DNA of 64,000 nt, taken from contig NZ_FOUA01000001.1 of assembly GCF_900114735.1 (NCBI RefSeq), positions 322,278 through 386,277 of the forward strand. The letters are read 5' to 3'. Made by a program: the position numbers and the translations under genes. Shown here in pieces: positions 47,238 to 56,819 of this stretch. The stretch's first letter is position 1. Every line of letters begins with the position of its first letter. A model generated the notes under the pieces. The model was not told the origin of the DNA. It saw only the letters and a program-made list of their open reading frames with translations, and searched no databases. The stretch is from Halopseudomonas bauzanensis (GTDB taxonomy: Bacteria > Pseudomonadota > Gammaproteobacteria > Pseudomonadales > Pseudomonadaceae).

Positions 47238-47633
47238 TTATTTGTTGCCGTGCAGCTTGAGCATCAATTCGGCTTCGCTGCGGGTCAGGCCGCAGGATTG
47301 CATGAGGTCGTCAAGGCTGGCGCCCATGCCGACCAGGCGGCTGGCCTGATTGTAGGGCATGGTGTGCATGTCCTGCTGTTCCAGCCGCTGCTGCTTGTTT
47401 TCCAACTGAGATAGCTTGTTGCGCAGGCTGATCAGCTCTTCACCCATACGAATATGGCTCTGCTGGTATTCAGCCAGCCGCTGATTGAGCTTATCCAACC
47501 GGACCTCGGTCGCGGCCTTCAGCTCAAACTGTCGCTGCCCCAGCCGCCGGACCGCCAGGACCGAAGCCACCAGCGCGGCGACCAACAGACCCAGCAGCAA
47601 TCCAGCCAACAGCAGCAGCGAGCGCTCTTCCAT
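47238..47633 (-). CDS. DUF2802 protein linked to chemotaxis genes
   Basis: A 131-residue protein with one N-terminal transmembrane segment (about 6-27), a coiled-coil middle (NQRLAEYQQSH to ENKQQRLEQQ), and a C-terminal DUF2802 motif (RLVGMGASLDDLMQSCGLTRSEAELMLKLHG). It resembles a small helix-turn-helix at the C-terminus. It regularly ends the che/mot operon in Pseudomonas; its role is unknown. ATG at 47633; cheW ends inside the upstream few bases. Confidence 0.82.
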   Translation of the reverse strand: MEERSLLLLAGLLLGLLVAALVASVLAVRRLGQRQFELKAATEVRLDKLNQRLAEYQQSHIRMGEELISLRNKLSQLENKQQRLEQQDMHTMPYNQASRLVGMGASLDDLMQSCGLTRSEAELMLKLHGNK

Positions 47634-47638
47634 ATGGC

Positions 47639-48118
47639 TCAGATATCCTGCAGTTCGGCCCACTCATCCTCGGTCATCATCTTTTCCAGATCGACCAGAA
47701 TGAGCAGTTCGTCGTTCTTGTTGCTGACGCCTTGAATGAACTTGGCCGACTCGTCGGTGCCGACGTTCGGTGCGGTCTCGATCTCCGACTGACGCAGGTA
47801 AACCACTTCCGCCACACTATCGACCAGGATGCCGATCACCTGGCGATCCGCCTCGATGATGACGATACGGGTCTGGTCGGTGACCGGCGCCGACACCAGA
47901 CCAAAGCGTTGGCGAGTGTCGATGACCGTCACTACGTTGCCCCGCAGGTTGATGATACCGAGCACATAAGACGGTGCACCGGGGACCGGAGCGATTTCGG
48001 AATGGCGCAGCACTTCCTGCACCTGCATCACGTTGATGCCGTAGGTTTCATTATCCAGGCGGAAGGTCACCCACTGCAGAATCGGATCGTCGGCGCGCTG
48101 TGCGGTATTGTCTTTCAT
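47639..48118 (-). CDS. cheW: chemotaxis coupling protein CheW
   Basis: A 159-residue CheW domain protein that links chemoreceptors to CheA. It shows WVTFRLDNETYGINVMQVQEVLR, the coupling motif VLGIINLRGNVVTVIDTRQRFG and the C-terminal QSEIETAPNVG. It is between parP and the DUF2802 gene in one minus-strand operon. Confidence 0.95.
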   Translation of the reverse strand: MKDNTAQRADDPILQWVTFRLDNETYGINVMQVQEVLRHSEIAPVPGAPSYVLGIINLRGNVVTVIDTRQRFGLVSAPVTDQTRIVIIEADRQVIGILVDSVAEVVYLRQSEIETAPNVGTDESAKFIQGVSNKNDELLILVDLEKMMTEDEWAELQDI

Positions 48119-48205
48119 CTTGTTCAGCTCTCAACCTTGTAGATTCCCTGCCAGGCTCTGCAGCTGGGTAGGGAGTTATGGGATTCATCCTAATCGCGCA
48201 TCGGC

Positions 48206-48883
48206 CTATTTGCCAGCGGTGATCAGTTCGGCAAGCGCCTCCACGTCCACCAGCGCGCACATCTGATCGATTACTGTGCCCGCCAGCCAGGGCCGCTTGC
48301 CCTGCCCGGATCGCCACTTCACCTGAGCCGGGTCCAGGTGAATCGACTGGCTCACGCCATGCACCGCCATGCCCCACTCGTGGCCCTGCACGGAAATCAC
48401 GAAGCGCAGAGTGTCACGCAGCTCCGGCGCGTAACGCTCCGGCATGATCCAGCGGGCGGTATCCAGCACCTTCAGGTTGCCGGCCTGGGTCGGCAACAGG
48501 CCGAGAAACCAATCCGGCTGGCCGAACAGCGGCGTGATCGGGCCATCCAGGGAATGAATGCTGCCCAGGGAAATCAGCGGCACCGCCAGAGTCAGACCGC
48601 CGACATCGAACAACAGGGCTTCGAAGGGCGCTTCACGCCAGGCCGGCGTGGCCGCAGCGGCAGGCGCAACCGGCTCGGGCTGCTCGATCAGCGGCTGCGC
48701 CTTTACCGGTTCCGGCACAGCGGCAATGGCCGGCCCAGGTGCAATGGGCTCCGGCCCCGCCACCGGTTGAGGCGCCTGCTCAGCCAGCGCCAGCTCCATG
48801 GCGGCGTCCTGCAACAGCGCATCCAGATAGGACTGGATGGTCTGCTCGGGAACATAATGCTGTACGGGCAATGGGTTGTTCAT
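48206..48883 (-). CDS. parP: ParP-like CheW-domain protein
   Basis: A 225-residue protein: a short N-terminal helical segment (QTIQSYLDALLQDAAMELA), a Pro/Ala-rich linker (about 33-80) and a C-terminal CheW-like domain (EALLFDVGGLTLAVPLISLG to the end). Position beside a ParA-type ATPase and cheW matches the ParC/ParP polar-array system described in Vibrio. There ParP holds the chemosensory array at the pole by contacting CheA and receptors. It is preceded by a FliA-like promoter. Confidence 0.82.
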   Translation of the reverse strand: MNNPLPVQHYVPEQTIQSYLDALLQDAAMELALAEQAPQPVAGPEPIAPGPAIAAVPEPVKAQPLIEQPEPVAPAAAATPAWREAPFEALLFDVGGLTLAVPLISLGSIHSLDGPITPLFGQPDWFLGLLPTQAGNLKVLDTARWIMPERYAPELRDTLRFVISVQGHEWGMAVHGVSQSIHLDPAQVKWRSGQGKRPWLAGTVIDQMCALVDVEALAELITAGK

Positions 48884-48940
48884 TTGTCGTCTGGGGTTCC
48901 GAATCGAATCTGCGAAGCCGGCACGGCCGGGTCTATCAGG

Positions 48941-48967
48941 TTATCGGCCGCGGGGCGCCGAGCATTA
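48941..48967 (-). promoter_or_regulatory. putative FliA (sigma-28) promoter for parP-cheW-DUF2802
   Basis: On the minus strand GCCGATAA (48941-48948) is an exact flagellar sigma -10. TAATGCTC (48960-48967) lies 11 bases upstream and matches five of eight positions of TAAAGTTT. The predicted leader before the parP ATG is about 50 bases. This is the only such -10 seen in the gaps of the motility block. Confidence 0.5.
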
Positions 48968-48989
48968 GCCAACAGCGCTGCACCGCCAC

Positions 48990-49784
48990 TCAGGCCACCT
49001 CCCTCGAATTCGGCATTACATGTACCAGCAGGTAGCGCAACAGCGCACGGTAGGCCAGCACACCGCGGGCATTGTTTTCCAGGCGCGACGGCACGATACC
49101 GGCCAGGCTCGCGTCACGCAGCTTGGTGTCAATCGGCACGTAAGCCTGCCACAGCTGGTCGGCATAATCGCGCCGCAGCGTACGCAGGGTGCTCAGCGAG
49201 GCCTGGGTACGGCGGTCGAACAGCGTGGGCACGATGGTGTACGGCAGCGCCTGGCGCCGCGAGCGGTTGACCATGTTCAGGGTATGGACCATGCGCTCCA
49301 GCCCCTTCATGGCGAGGAACTCGGTCTGCACCGGAATCACCAGCTGCTCGCAGGCGGCCAGCGCGTTGATCATGGAAACACCCAGCAGCGGCGGACTGTC
49401 GATGATCGCGAAATCGAAATCCCCACGCAGTTGCTCAAGGGCGCGGGAGATTACCAGGCCAAACCCGCCCTGGGCCGCCGACTGCCGTTCCAGCGTTGCC
49501 AGCGCAGTACTCGAGGGCAGTAGCCGGATGTGCTCATGGGAGGTATCCAGCAGCAATGCCGCTGCCAGCCCCTCGGGCACCCGCCCCTGATGCTGGAACA
49601 GGTTGAAGACGCTGCTGGTAAGGCGGTCCGGGTCGTGGCCGAAGTAACTGGTCATCGAGCCATGGGGGTCCAGGTCCACCACCAGCACGCGCTTGCCCTG
49701 GTCCGCCAGCAGACCGGCCAAGGCCACCGCCGAAGTGGTCTTGCCCACTCCGCCTTTCTGATTGGCTACTGCCCAGACTCTCAT
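48990..49784 (-). CDS. parC: ParC-like ParA/MinD-family ATPase of the chemotaxis cluster
   Basis: A 264-residue deviant Walker ATPase: KGGVGKTTSAVALAG, VVDLDPHGSMTSYFG and DSPPLLGVSMINAL. There is no ParB partner. Its place between motD and parP identifies it as the ParC-type ATPase that directs polar placement of chemosensory arrays rather than chromosome segregation. ATG at 49784. Confidence 0.88.
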   Translation of the reverse strand: MRVWAVANQKGGVGKTTSAVALAGLLADQGKRVLVVDLDPHGSMTSYFGHDPDRLTSSVFNLFQHQGRVPEGLAAALLLDTSHEHIRLLPSSTALATLERQSAAQGGFGLVISRALEQLRGDFDFAIIDSPPLLGVSMINALAACEQLVIPVQTEFLAMKGLERMVHTLNMVNRSRRQALPYTIVPTLFDRRTQASLSTLRTLRRDYADQLWQAYVPIDTKLRDASLAGIVPSRLENNARGVLAYRALLRYLLVHVMPNSREVA

Positions 49785-49815
49785 GTCGCTGTACTCCTAA
49801 CCGTTTGCTGCCGCA

Positions 49816-50691
49816 TCAGTTGATCCCCTGCATGCCGCTGCCGTTACCCGCATTGACCATCGACCGACCGCCATCAGCACTCTCGGCCCGGGCCTGACGC
49901 ATATTCTGCAAATCCGCCGCACCTTCCGTCGCCGGCTGGTGCCGGGTTTCGGTATAGCGCGAGACCAGCAACACCACCCGGCGATTGGCGCGCCGCCCCG
50001 CCGCCGTGGCGTTATCGGCCACCGGCCGGTGTTCGCCATAGCCGACCGCTGCTAGCCGGCCAGCACCGATACCACCGGCGCTGAGCAGCCGCACCACGCT
50101 CGCCGCCCGCGCCGCAGACAGCTCCCAGTTGGTGGGATAGACCTGCGACTTGATCGGCACGTTGTCGGTAAAGCCTTCGACATGCACCGGATTGTCATAG
50201 GGCGCCAGGATGCCAGCGATCCGCTCGATCAACCCAAAGGCGCCATCCAGTGGCAGTGCGTCGCCACTGGGAAACAGCAAACCGGAATTCAGCTCGATCT
50301 CGATCCACAGCTCGTTGGCATGAATCTGCAGATCCCCCACCGAGATCAGCTCACCAAAGGCGGCCTGCATGGCCTCGGCAATGGTCTCCAGCGGGTCATC
50401 GCCGGTGCCGCTGTCAGCCCCGGCCCCCATCAGCGACGACGCCGGCGGCGCTTCCTGCACCGGCGCCAGGGTGCGTGGCGTCTGCTCACCAATCTGGATC
50501 GGCTCGGCAGTTTTCGGTGCCTGGCTGAACACGCCGATCAGCGATTCCGTGAGGACCTTGTACTTGCCTTCATTGACCGAGGAAATCGAATACATCACCA
50601 CGAAAAAGGCGAACAGCAGGGTAATGAAGTCCGCATAGGACACCATCCAGCGCTCATTATTGACGTGCTCCTCTTCGCGGCGGCGGCGCAT
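49816..50691 (-). CDS. motD: flagellar motor protein MotD
   Basis: A 291-residue MotB-type stator subunit. It has one transmembrane segment (about 17-38) with the proton-carrying aspartate D21 in SYADFITLLFAFF, and an OmpA-like peptidoglycan-binding domain (NPVHVEGFTDNVPI, NWELSAARAASVVRLL). Known: MotCD supports swarming and swimming under load in Pseudomonas. It starts three bases after motC. Confidence 0.95.
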   Translation of the reverse strand: MRRRREEEHVNNERWMVSYADFITLLFAFFVVMYSISSVNEGKYKVLTESLIGVFSQAPKTAEPIQIGEQTPRTLAPVQEAPPASSLMGAGADSGTGDDPLETIAEAMQAAFGELISVGDLQIHANELWIEIELNSGLLFPSGDALPLDGAFGLIERIAGILAPYDNPVHVEGFTDNVPIKSQVYPTNWELSAARAASVVRLLSAGGIGAGRLAAVGYGEHRPVADNATAAGRRANRRVVLLVSRYTETRHQPATEGAADLQNMRQARAESADGGRSMVNAGNGSGMQGIN

Positions 50692-50694
50692 GGC

Positions 50695-51435
50695 TCAGTC
50701 CAGGAAGCCTTCAAGCTTCATTTCGATGGAACGTGGATTTTCCCCTTCGGCGATGGACAACAGGCCTTCGAGCAGCATTTCCCGATAACAGGACTGCTCA
50801 AGAATGACCGCCTTGAGCTTGTTGGCGACGGGCAGGAGGAACAGGTTGGCCAGTGCCACCCCATAGATGGTGGCGACAAAGGCCACCGCGATACCGCTAC
50901 CGAGCATCGAGGGATCGGCGAGATTGCCCATGACGTGGATCAAGCCCATCACCGCGCCGATGATGCCGATGGTCGGGGCATAACCGCCCATGCTTTCGTA
51001 CACCCGGGCTGCCCGCAGGTCACTGTTCTCCCGGCTGACCAACTCGACTTCGAGAATGCTGCGCAGGGTATCCGGCTCGCAGCCATCGGCCAGCAGTTGC
51101 AGGCCCTTGCGAGCAAATAGGTCGGATTCCATCTCGGCGATGGCTTCCAGGCCGAGCAAACCGTCTTTGCGCGCGGTGTTGCTCCAGTTGACCACCTTGC
51201 CGATGCCCTCGCGCAGCGGGATATCAGGGGAGGCAAACACCCAGTGGGCCAGCCCCAGGGCGCGTTTGAAGGCCGGCAACGGCGTCTGGATGAAGGCCGC
51301 CCCAAGCGTACCGCCGATGACGATCAGCGCCGCCGGCCCGTTGAGCAGTGCATTGATATGGCCGCCTTCCAGATGGTTGCCACCGATGATGGCAACCAGG
51401 GCCAGGATGACGCCGATGATACTGAGGATATCCAT
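50695..51435 (-). CDS. motC: flagellar motor protein MotC
   Basis: A 246-residue MotA/ExbB-type proton-channel subunit with four transmembrane segments (pairs at about 1-50 and 145-195). The GGYAPTIGIIGAVMGLIHVM segment is the typical MotA pore motif. Its ATG overlaps the cheB stop (TGATG), and it forms the stator with MotD. Confidence 0.95.
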   Translation of the reverse strand: MDILSIIGVILALVAIIGGNHLEGGHINALLNGPAALIVIGGTLGAAFIQTPLPAFKRALGLAHWVFASPDIPLREGIGKVVNWSNTARKDGLLGLEAIAEMESDLFARKGLQLLADGCEPDTLRSILEVELVSRENSDLRAARVYESMGGYAPTIGIIGAVMGLIHVMGNLADPSMLGSGIAVAFVATIYGVALANLFLLPVANKLKAVILEQSCYREMLLEGLLSIAEGENPRSIEMKLEGFLD

Positions 51436-52568
51436 CAGCCCAGCTCCGTCAGGTAGCGGCCGATCTCATCGAGATCATAAATGCCGTCGGCCAGATTGGC
51501 CTTGGCCACGGCCATTGGCATGCCGTAGATCACGCAACTGGCTTCGTCCTGGGCCCAGATGCTGCTGCCGGCCTGCTTCAACATGCGGGCCCCTTCGCGG
51601 CCATCGGCACCCATACCGGTGAGAATGATGCCCAGCACCTGGTTCTGCAGCACCTTGGCCGCGGAACCGAAGGTCACATCCACACTGGGCTTGTAATTGA
51701 GCCGCTCATCACCGGGCAGGATGCGGATCACCCCGCGGCTATCGAGCATCATCTGCTTACCGCCCGGCGCGAGCAGCGCCAGGCCCGGGCGCAGGGTGTC
51801 CCCGTCTTCGGCTTCCCGTACGGTGATGCGACACAACTTGTCCAGGCGTTCGGCGAAAGCCTTGGTGAAGGTCCCCGGCATGTGCTGAATCAGCAGCAAG
51901 GGCGCCGGGAAATCGGCCGGCAGTTGAGTCAGGACTTTCTGCAGCGCCACTGGACCACCGGTGGAGGTGCCGATCGCCACCAGCTTGTAGCTGCGCTTGC
52001 GCGGCGCAGCGCTGCGACGGGACGGCTCTGCCGCTGGCTGAGCAGGCGATGACAAAGGGCGAGCCGGTGCCCGGGCCGCAGATGATGAAACAGCCGCAGA
52101 GGACGTGACCGGTGCTGTGGTTGGCGCAGGCGCGCTAGCGGGTGCTGCGGAGAAACCCAGCGAACGGCGATTGCTGCGCGCCAGTGCATGCACCCGGTCA
52201 CACAGCAATTGGCGGACTTTATCCGGATTGCGCGAGATATCCTCGAAATTCTTCGGCAGATAATCGGCGGCGCCGGCATCCAGGGCGTCCAGACTGACCC
52301 GGGCGCCTTCGTAGGTCAGCGACGAGAACATCACCACCGGCGTGGGCTGCCGCTGCATGATATGGCGTACCGCGGTAATGCCATCCATGACCGGCATCTC
52401 GTAATCCATGGTGATCACGTCCGGATGCAGCGCCAGCGTCTGCTCCACGGCCTCCTGGCCGTTGGTTGCGGTGCCTACTACCTCGATCCGCGGGTCGGCT
52501 TCGAGTATCTCCTTGACCCGGCGGCGAAAGAACCCCGAGTCATCCACTACCAGCACCTTGACGGTCAT
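51435..52568 (-). CDS. cheB: chemotaxis response regulator methylesterase CheB
   Basis: A 377-residue receptor methylesterase. The receiver domain has [12 protein letters not shown] and [13 protein letters not shown]. An Ala/Pro/Ser-rich linker spans about 145-195. The catalytic domain has the serine in [12 protein letters not shown], histidine in [16 protein letters not shown], and aspartate in [13 protein letters not shown]. It is directly downstream of cheA with a 10-base gap. Confidence 0.95.
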   Translation of the reverse strand: MTVKVLVVDDSGFFRRRVKEILEADPRIEVVGTATNGQEAVEQTLALHPDVITMDYEMPVMDGITAVRHIMQRQPTPVVMFSSLTYEGARVSLDALDAGAADYLPKNFEDISRNPDKVRQLLCDRVHALARSNRRSLGFSAAPASAPAPTTAPVTSSAAVSSSAARAPARPLSSPAQPAAEPSRRSAAPRKRSYKLVAIGTSTGGPVALQKVLTQLPADFPAPLLLIQHMPGTFTKAFAERLDKLCRITVREAEDGDTLRPGLALLAPGGKQMMLDSRGVIRILPGDERLNYKPSVDVTFGSAAKVLQNQVLGIILTGMGADGREGARMLKQAGSSIWAQDEASCVIYGMPMAVAKANLADGIYDLDEIGRYLTELG

Positions 52569-52578
52569 ATGTTCTCCC

Positions 52579-54732
52579 TTACCCTCGCCGCGCGTAGCGC
52601 TTGAGCAGGCCGGGAATATCCAGAATCAGCGCGATGCGCCCGTCACCAGTAATGGTCGCTCCCGCCATGCCGGCCGTGCCATGGAGCATACGCCCCAGCG
52701 GCTTGATGACCACTTCTTCCTGCCCCACCAGTTGGTCGACCACAAAGCCGACCCGCTGGGTACCAACCGACACGATCACCACGCTGGCGGCGGAGCGGTC
52801 GACTTGCTGGTCGGCACCGGGCATCAGCCAGCGCTTGAGCCAGAACAGTGGCAGCGCCTTGTCACGTACCAGGATCACTTCCTGACCATCCACCACGTTG
52901 GTGCGCGACAGGTCGAGATTGTAGATTTCGTTGACGCTGACCAGCGGCAGGGCGAATGCCTGATTGGCCAGCATGACCATCAGCGTCGGCATGATCGCCA
53001 GGGTCAGCGGTACCTTGATAGCGATTTGCGTGCCCTGGCCCTTGGTCGATTCGATGGAGATAGTGCCGTTGAGCTGGGCGATGCGGGTACGGACCACATC
53101 CATACCGACTCCGCGGCCCGACACATCGGAGACCTCGGTCTTGGTCGAGAAGCCGGCGGCCAGAATCAGGTTGAAACATTCACTCTCGCTCAGCCGCTCG
53201 GCGGCGTCGCGGTCCATCATGCCTTTTTCCACCGCCTTGGCACGCAGCACTTCGGGGTCCATGCCCCGGCCATCATCGGTGATGGTCAGCAGAATGTGAT
53301 CACCTTCCTGGCGGGCGGCGAGCACCATCGTGCCGACCCGCGATTTGCCGGCGGCCTCGCGCTCGTCCGGCATCTCGATGCCGTGGTCGACCGAGTTGCG
53401 CACCAGGTGCACCAGCGGGTCGGCCAGGGCTTCGACCAGGTTTTTGTCCAGATCGGTATCTTCACCGATCAGCTCCAGGGTGATTTCCTTCTTCAGGCTA
53501 CGCGACAGATCGCGCACCACTCGCGGGAAGCGGCCGAACACCTTCTTGATCGGCTGCATGCGGGTCTTCATCACCGAAGCCTGCAGATCGGCTGTCACCA
53601 CGTCCAGATTGCCCACCGCCTTGGCCAGCTCTTCATCCTCGCTGCCGACACCCAGGCGCATCAAGCGATTGCGTACCAGCACCAGCTCGCCAACCATGTT
53701 CATGATTTCATCCAGGCGCGCGGTATCGACCCGCACCGTGGTTTCCACCACCGGGGCATCACCGCCGGCCTCGGACTTTTTCGCTGCACGTGCGCTGGCC
53801 GGGGGCTTGCCCGCGACCGCAGGTGCAGCCGGTGCCGGAGCTGGAGCCGGAGCGGGCTTGGCTGCCGGAGCGGGCTTGGCTGCCGGAGCCGGCGGTGCAG
53901 CGGGCTCCGGCTGGCTGGCGGCAGGTGCCGCACTGTCAACACCCGGCCCCTTGCCGGGACCATGCAATTGATCCAGCAGGGCTTCGAATTCGTCGTCGCT
54001 GATCAGCTCGCCGGCTTCGGCCGTTACGCCGTCAGCGGGCTTTTCATTTTCAGATATCGCTACCGGCTCTGGTGACGTTGCGACCTCAGCCGCACCCGGC
54101 CCCTTGCCGGTACCGTGCAACTGGTCCAGCAACGCCTCGAATTCGTCATCAGTAATATCATCGCTGTCCGCAGCGGGGGCTGGTTCGTCCTCTTCCGGCG
54201 TTACGTGCAGCGCTTCAAGCAGCAGCTCAAACTCGTCGTCGGTAATGTCACCGTCGGCAGTTGCATCCGGTCCGGGCGACGTGGGTGCAGGTACATTGCT
54301 GACGCAAGCCGCTTCGGCAGCGGGCGCTGCTGCGATAACGGTTTGGGGCTGAGCCAAAGCTGAAAGAGCCGCCAGCAGCTGCGGGTCGGCGGCAGTTGGC
54401 GCCTCTCCTTCACGCACCTGGGCGAACATGCCATTGATGGCATCCAGTGCCTGCAGCACCACATCCATCAGCTCGGCGTCGACCTGCCGCTCACCCTTGC
54501 GCAGGATGTCGAATACATTCTCGGCGATATGACAACAGGCGACCAGGGCATCCAGCTGCAGAAAGCCGGCACCACCCTTGACGGTATGAAAACCACGAAA
54601 AATGGCATTGAGCAGATCGGTATCGCCCGGGCGGTTTTCCAGATCCACCAGCTGCTCCGACAACAACTCGAGAATTTCCCCAGCCTCTACCAGAAAGTCC
54701 TGGAGAATTTCTTCATCCGCATCAAAGCTCAT
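52579..54732 (-). CDS. cheA: chemotaxis histidine kinase CheA
   Basis: A 717-residue kinase. P1 (HPt) carries H49 in [14 protein letters not shown] long linker (about 130-325) replaces the usual P2 and contains three copies of an acidic motif [13 protein letters not shown] (near residues 165-176, 195-207, 246-258) plus a Pro/Ala/Lys-rich stretch. P3/P4 follow ([38 protein letters not shown]) and the P5 CheW-like domain ends the protein. Similar motifs occur in other Pseudomonas CheA proteins; I infer they may dock ParP or CheY. Confidence 0.95.
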   Translation of the reverse strand: MSFDADEEILQDFLVEAGEILELLSEQLVDLENRPGDTDLLNAIFRGFHTVKGGAGFLQLDALVACCHIAENVFDILRKGERQVDAELMDVVLQALDAINGMFAQVREGEAPTAADPQLLAALSALAQPQTVIAAAPAAEAACVSNVPAPTSPGPDATADGDITDDEFELLLEALHVTPEEDEPAPAADSDDITDDEFEALLDQLHGTGKGPGAAEVATSPEPVAISENEKPADGVTAEAGELISDDEFEALLDQLHGPGKGPGVDSAAPAASQPEPAAPPAPAAKPAPAAKPAPAPAPAPAAPAVAGKPPASARAAKKSEAGGDAPVVETTVRVDTARLDEIMNMVGELVLVRNRLMRLGVGSEDEELAKAVGNLDVVTADLQASVMKTRMQPIKKVFGRFPRVVRDLSRSLKKEITLELIGEDTDLDKNLVEALADPLVHLVRNSVDHGIEMPDEREAAGKSRVGTMVLAARQEGDHILLTITDDGRGMDPEVLRAKAVEKGMMDRDAAERLSESECFNLILAAGFSTKTEVSDVSGRGVGMDVVRTRIAQLNGTISIESTKGQGTQIAIKVPLTLAIMPTLMVMLANQAFALPLVSVNEIYNLDLSRTNVVDGQEVILVRDKALPLFWLKRWLMPGADQQVDRSAASVVIVSVGTQRVGFVVDQLVGQEEVVIKPLGRMLHGTAGMAGATITGDGRIALILDIPGLLKRYARRG

Positions 54733-54782
54733 TCAACGCTCCCTTGCCCCAGCGACAATAATACTAACGGTGTCACCAGCCT

Positions 54783-55586
54783 CTAGAACCCGAGGCTGGA
54801 CAGCAGGTCATCGACTTCATCCTGTCCCGACACCACATCATCCCTCTTATCGGCATGAATCTGCGGACCTTCACCCTGAGGCGAAGTTTTTTTCCTATCC
54901 AGCCCCGGAAGGTTATGCTGAATACCCGCCATCCGGTCGACCTGACCGGCCATGCGCACCAGGTTCAGCAGGCTTTCCTCGACATCGTGCACCAAGGTAA
55001 TGACCCGCTTGATCACCTGACCGGTGAGGTCCTGGTAATCCTGGGCCATGAGAATGTCGTTCAGATTCGCTGACACTTCCCCGCTCTGCTGCTCGCTGCG
55101 CTCAAGGAACGCCAGAATGTTGCGCGACAGTTCGCGGAATTCCGCCGCGCTCATCTCGCGGCGCTGCAGCCGAGCCCACTCAGTGCGCAGGTTCGCCGCT
55201 TCTTGGCCCAGCGCGGACACCACCGGGGCGCTGCTCTCAACCAGATCCATGGTGCGGTTGGCGGCCTTGTCGGTCAGCCGAACGACGTAATCCAGACGAT
55301 CCGAGGCGTCGGAAATCTTCGATGCCTCGGTCGCTTCGGCATCGCCGTCCAGCGTGCGGGCCGTGTCTATCTGAAAATTGATGATCGAGTTGTGCAGCGC
55401 ACGGGTCAGCTTGCCGACTTCGTAATACAGGCTGCGGTCGCGGGCCTGATTGATCTCGTGTATGACCAGTACTGCCTCGCCGTAGTCCCCCTCTTCGAGG
55501 TGGTCCACCAGCTTCCGGGCATTGTTTTTCAGGGAACGCTCGAATTCATCAGCGATTGCCTGGCCGGGATTGTTGCTCAGTGCCAT
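54783..55586 (-). CDS. cheZ: protein phosphatase CheZ
   Basis: A 267-residue phosphatase for phosphorylated CheY. Long helical hairpin region with the QDYQDLTGQVIKRV motif (catalytic Gln in MAQDYQDLTG), a linker, and the C-terminal CheY-binding peptide QDEVDDLLSSLGF. It lies between cheY (15-base gap) and cheA. Confidence 0.94.
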   Translation of the reverse strand: MALSNNPGQAIADEFERSLKNNARKLVDHLEEGDYGEAVLVIHEINQARDRSLYYEVGKLTRALHNSIINFQIDTARTLDGDAEATEASKISDASDRLDYVVRLTDKAANRTMDLVESSAPVVSALGQEAANLRTEWARLQRREMSAAEFRELSRNILAFLERSEQQSGEVSANLNDILMAQDYQDLTGQVIKRVITLVHDVEESLLNLVRMAGQVDRMAGIQHNLPGLDRKKTSPQGEGPQIHADKRDDVVSGQDEVDDLLSSLGF

Positions 55587-55601
55587 AACGCCCCCCGGTG
55601 C

Positions 55602-55979
55602 CTATCTGGCCTCGATTCGCTCGAAAACCTTTTCGATCTTTTCCTTCAGTGCCTGGGCAGTGAAAGGTTTGACCACATAGCCGTTCACCCCGGCCTGAGC
55701 TGCTTCGATGATCTGGTCACGCTTGGCTTCGGCAGTCACCATCAGCACCGGCAGGTGTTTCAGGCGCTCGTCGGCGCGCACCGCGCGCAGCAGGTCGATA
55801 CCGCTCATGCCGGGCATATTCCAGTCGGTTACCAGAAAATCGAAACTGCCGCTCTGCAGCATCGGCAGCGCGGTGGTGCCATCGTCCGCTTCGGCGGTAT
55901 TGGTAAAGCCCAGATCCCGCAACAGATTCTTGATAATACGTCGCATCGTCGAAAAATCATCGACGATGAGAATTTTCAT
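55602..55979 (-). CDS. cheY: chemotaxis response regulator CheY
   Basis: A 125-residue single receiver domain that signals to the flagellar switch. It has [13 protein letters not shown], phospho-acceptor aspartate in [12 protein letters not shown], the threonine of MVTAEAK and lysine of VVKPFTA. I chose the ATG at 55979 (MKILIVDD); an ATG at 56003 would add eight residues. It is downstream of fliA. Confidence 0.95.
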   Translation of the reverse strand: MKILIVDDFSTMRRIIKNLLRDLGFTNTAEADDGTTALPMLQSGSFDFLVTDWNMPGMSGIDLLRAVRADERLKHLPVLMVTAEAKRDQIIEAAQAGVNGYVVKPFTAQALKEKIEKVFERIEAR

Positions 55980-56017
55980 GTTCTTGTCCAAGTCGACCTC
56001 CATACAAACCAGAAGAA

Positions 56018-56033
56018 GCGCACTTGCGTGCGC
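56018..56033 (-). other. perfect hairpin between fliA and cheY
   Basis: GCGCAC (56018-56023), TTGC, GTGCGC (56028-56033). On the minus strand it is followed by TTCTTCTGG. It lies 39 bases before the cheY ATG and may attenuate read-through from fliA or protect mRNA. Confidence 0.5.
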
Positions 56034-56081
56034 CTCGCGAAACTGTTGCTACTGACCAGGCGAAACGCTGGGAAAGCCGGA

Positions 56082-56819
56082 TCAATCGTCGCGCCAATCG
56101 GCCATCCGTGCGCGCAGGCGGGCGGCACATTGGCTGTGCAACTGACTGACCCTGGACTCGCTGACGCCGAGCACCGCACCGATCTCCTTGAGGTTCAGTT
56201 CCTCATCGTAATACAGCGACAGCACCAGTTGCTCGCGCTCGGGCAACCGACCTATCGCCTCGGCCAGCGCCTTGCGAAAACGTTCATCCTCCACTCCGTC
56301 GAGGGCTTCATGGTCAGAGCCGACTTCGGCCGGCGCCCCCGCCTCCAGCAGATCTTCGAAGCTGAACAGCCGACTGCCGGCCGTGTCGTTGAGAATCGCA
56401 TAGTAATCTTCGAGGCTCATATCCAATTCGGCAGCAACCTCGTGATCTTTAGCGTCACGACCTACTTTTGCTTCAACGGCGCGGATCGCGCTGCTGACCA
56501 GGCGGGTGTTACGGTGGACCGAGCGGGGGGCCCAATCACCCTTGCGCACATCATCCAGCATGGCGCCACGGATCCGGATACCAGCATAGGTCTCGAAGCT
56601 GGCACCCTTGCCATGATCGAATTTGCGTGCAGCCTCCAGCAGGCCCAGCATGCCGGCCTGTATCAGGTCTTCCACCTGCACGCTGGCTGGCAGGCGCGCC
56701 AGCATATGGTAGGCAATCCGCTTGACCAGCGGCGCGAACTGCTGCACCAGGCGGTCCTGCTCATTGGCCACGCCCATGGTGCGCGCATACATATTGACGC
56801 CACCTCCCCCCACGCTCAT
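56082..56819 (-). CDS. fliA: flagellar sigma factor FliA (sigma-28)
   Basis: A 245-residue sigma-70 family factor for late flagellar and chemotaxis genes. Region 2 reads VEDLIQAGMLGLLEAARKFD and RIRGAMLDDVRKGDWAPRSVHRN; region 4 reads LNLKEIGAVLGVSESRVSQLHSQ. The ATG at 56819 overlaps the fleN stop (ATGA). An ATG at 56792 has a better GGAGG site and cannot be excluded. Confidence 0.96.
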   Translation of the reverse strand: MSVGGGGVNMYARTMGVANEQDRLVQQFAPLVKRIAYHMLARLPASVQVEDLIQAGMLGLLEAARKFDHGKGASFETYAGIRIRGAMLDDVRKGDWAPRSVHRNTRLVSSAIRAVEAKVGRDAKDHEVAAELDMSLEDYYAILNDTAGSRLFSFEDLLEAGAPAEVGSDHEALDGVEDERFRKALAEAIGRLPEREQLVLSLYYDEELNLKEIGAVLGVSESRVSQLHSQCAARLRARMADWRDD

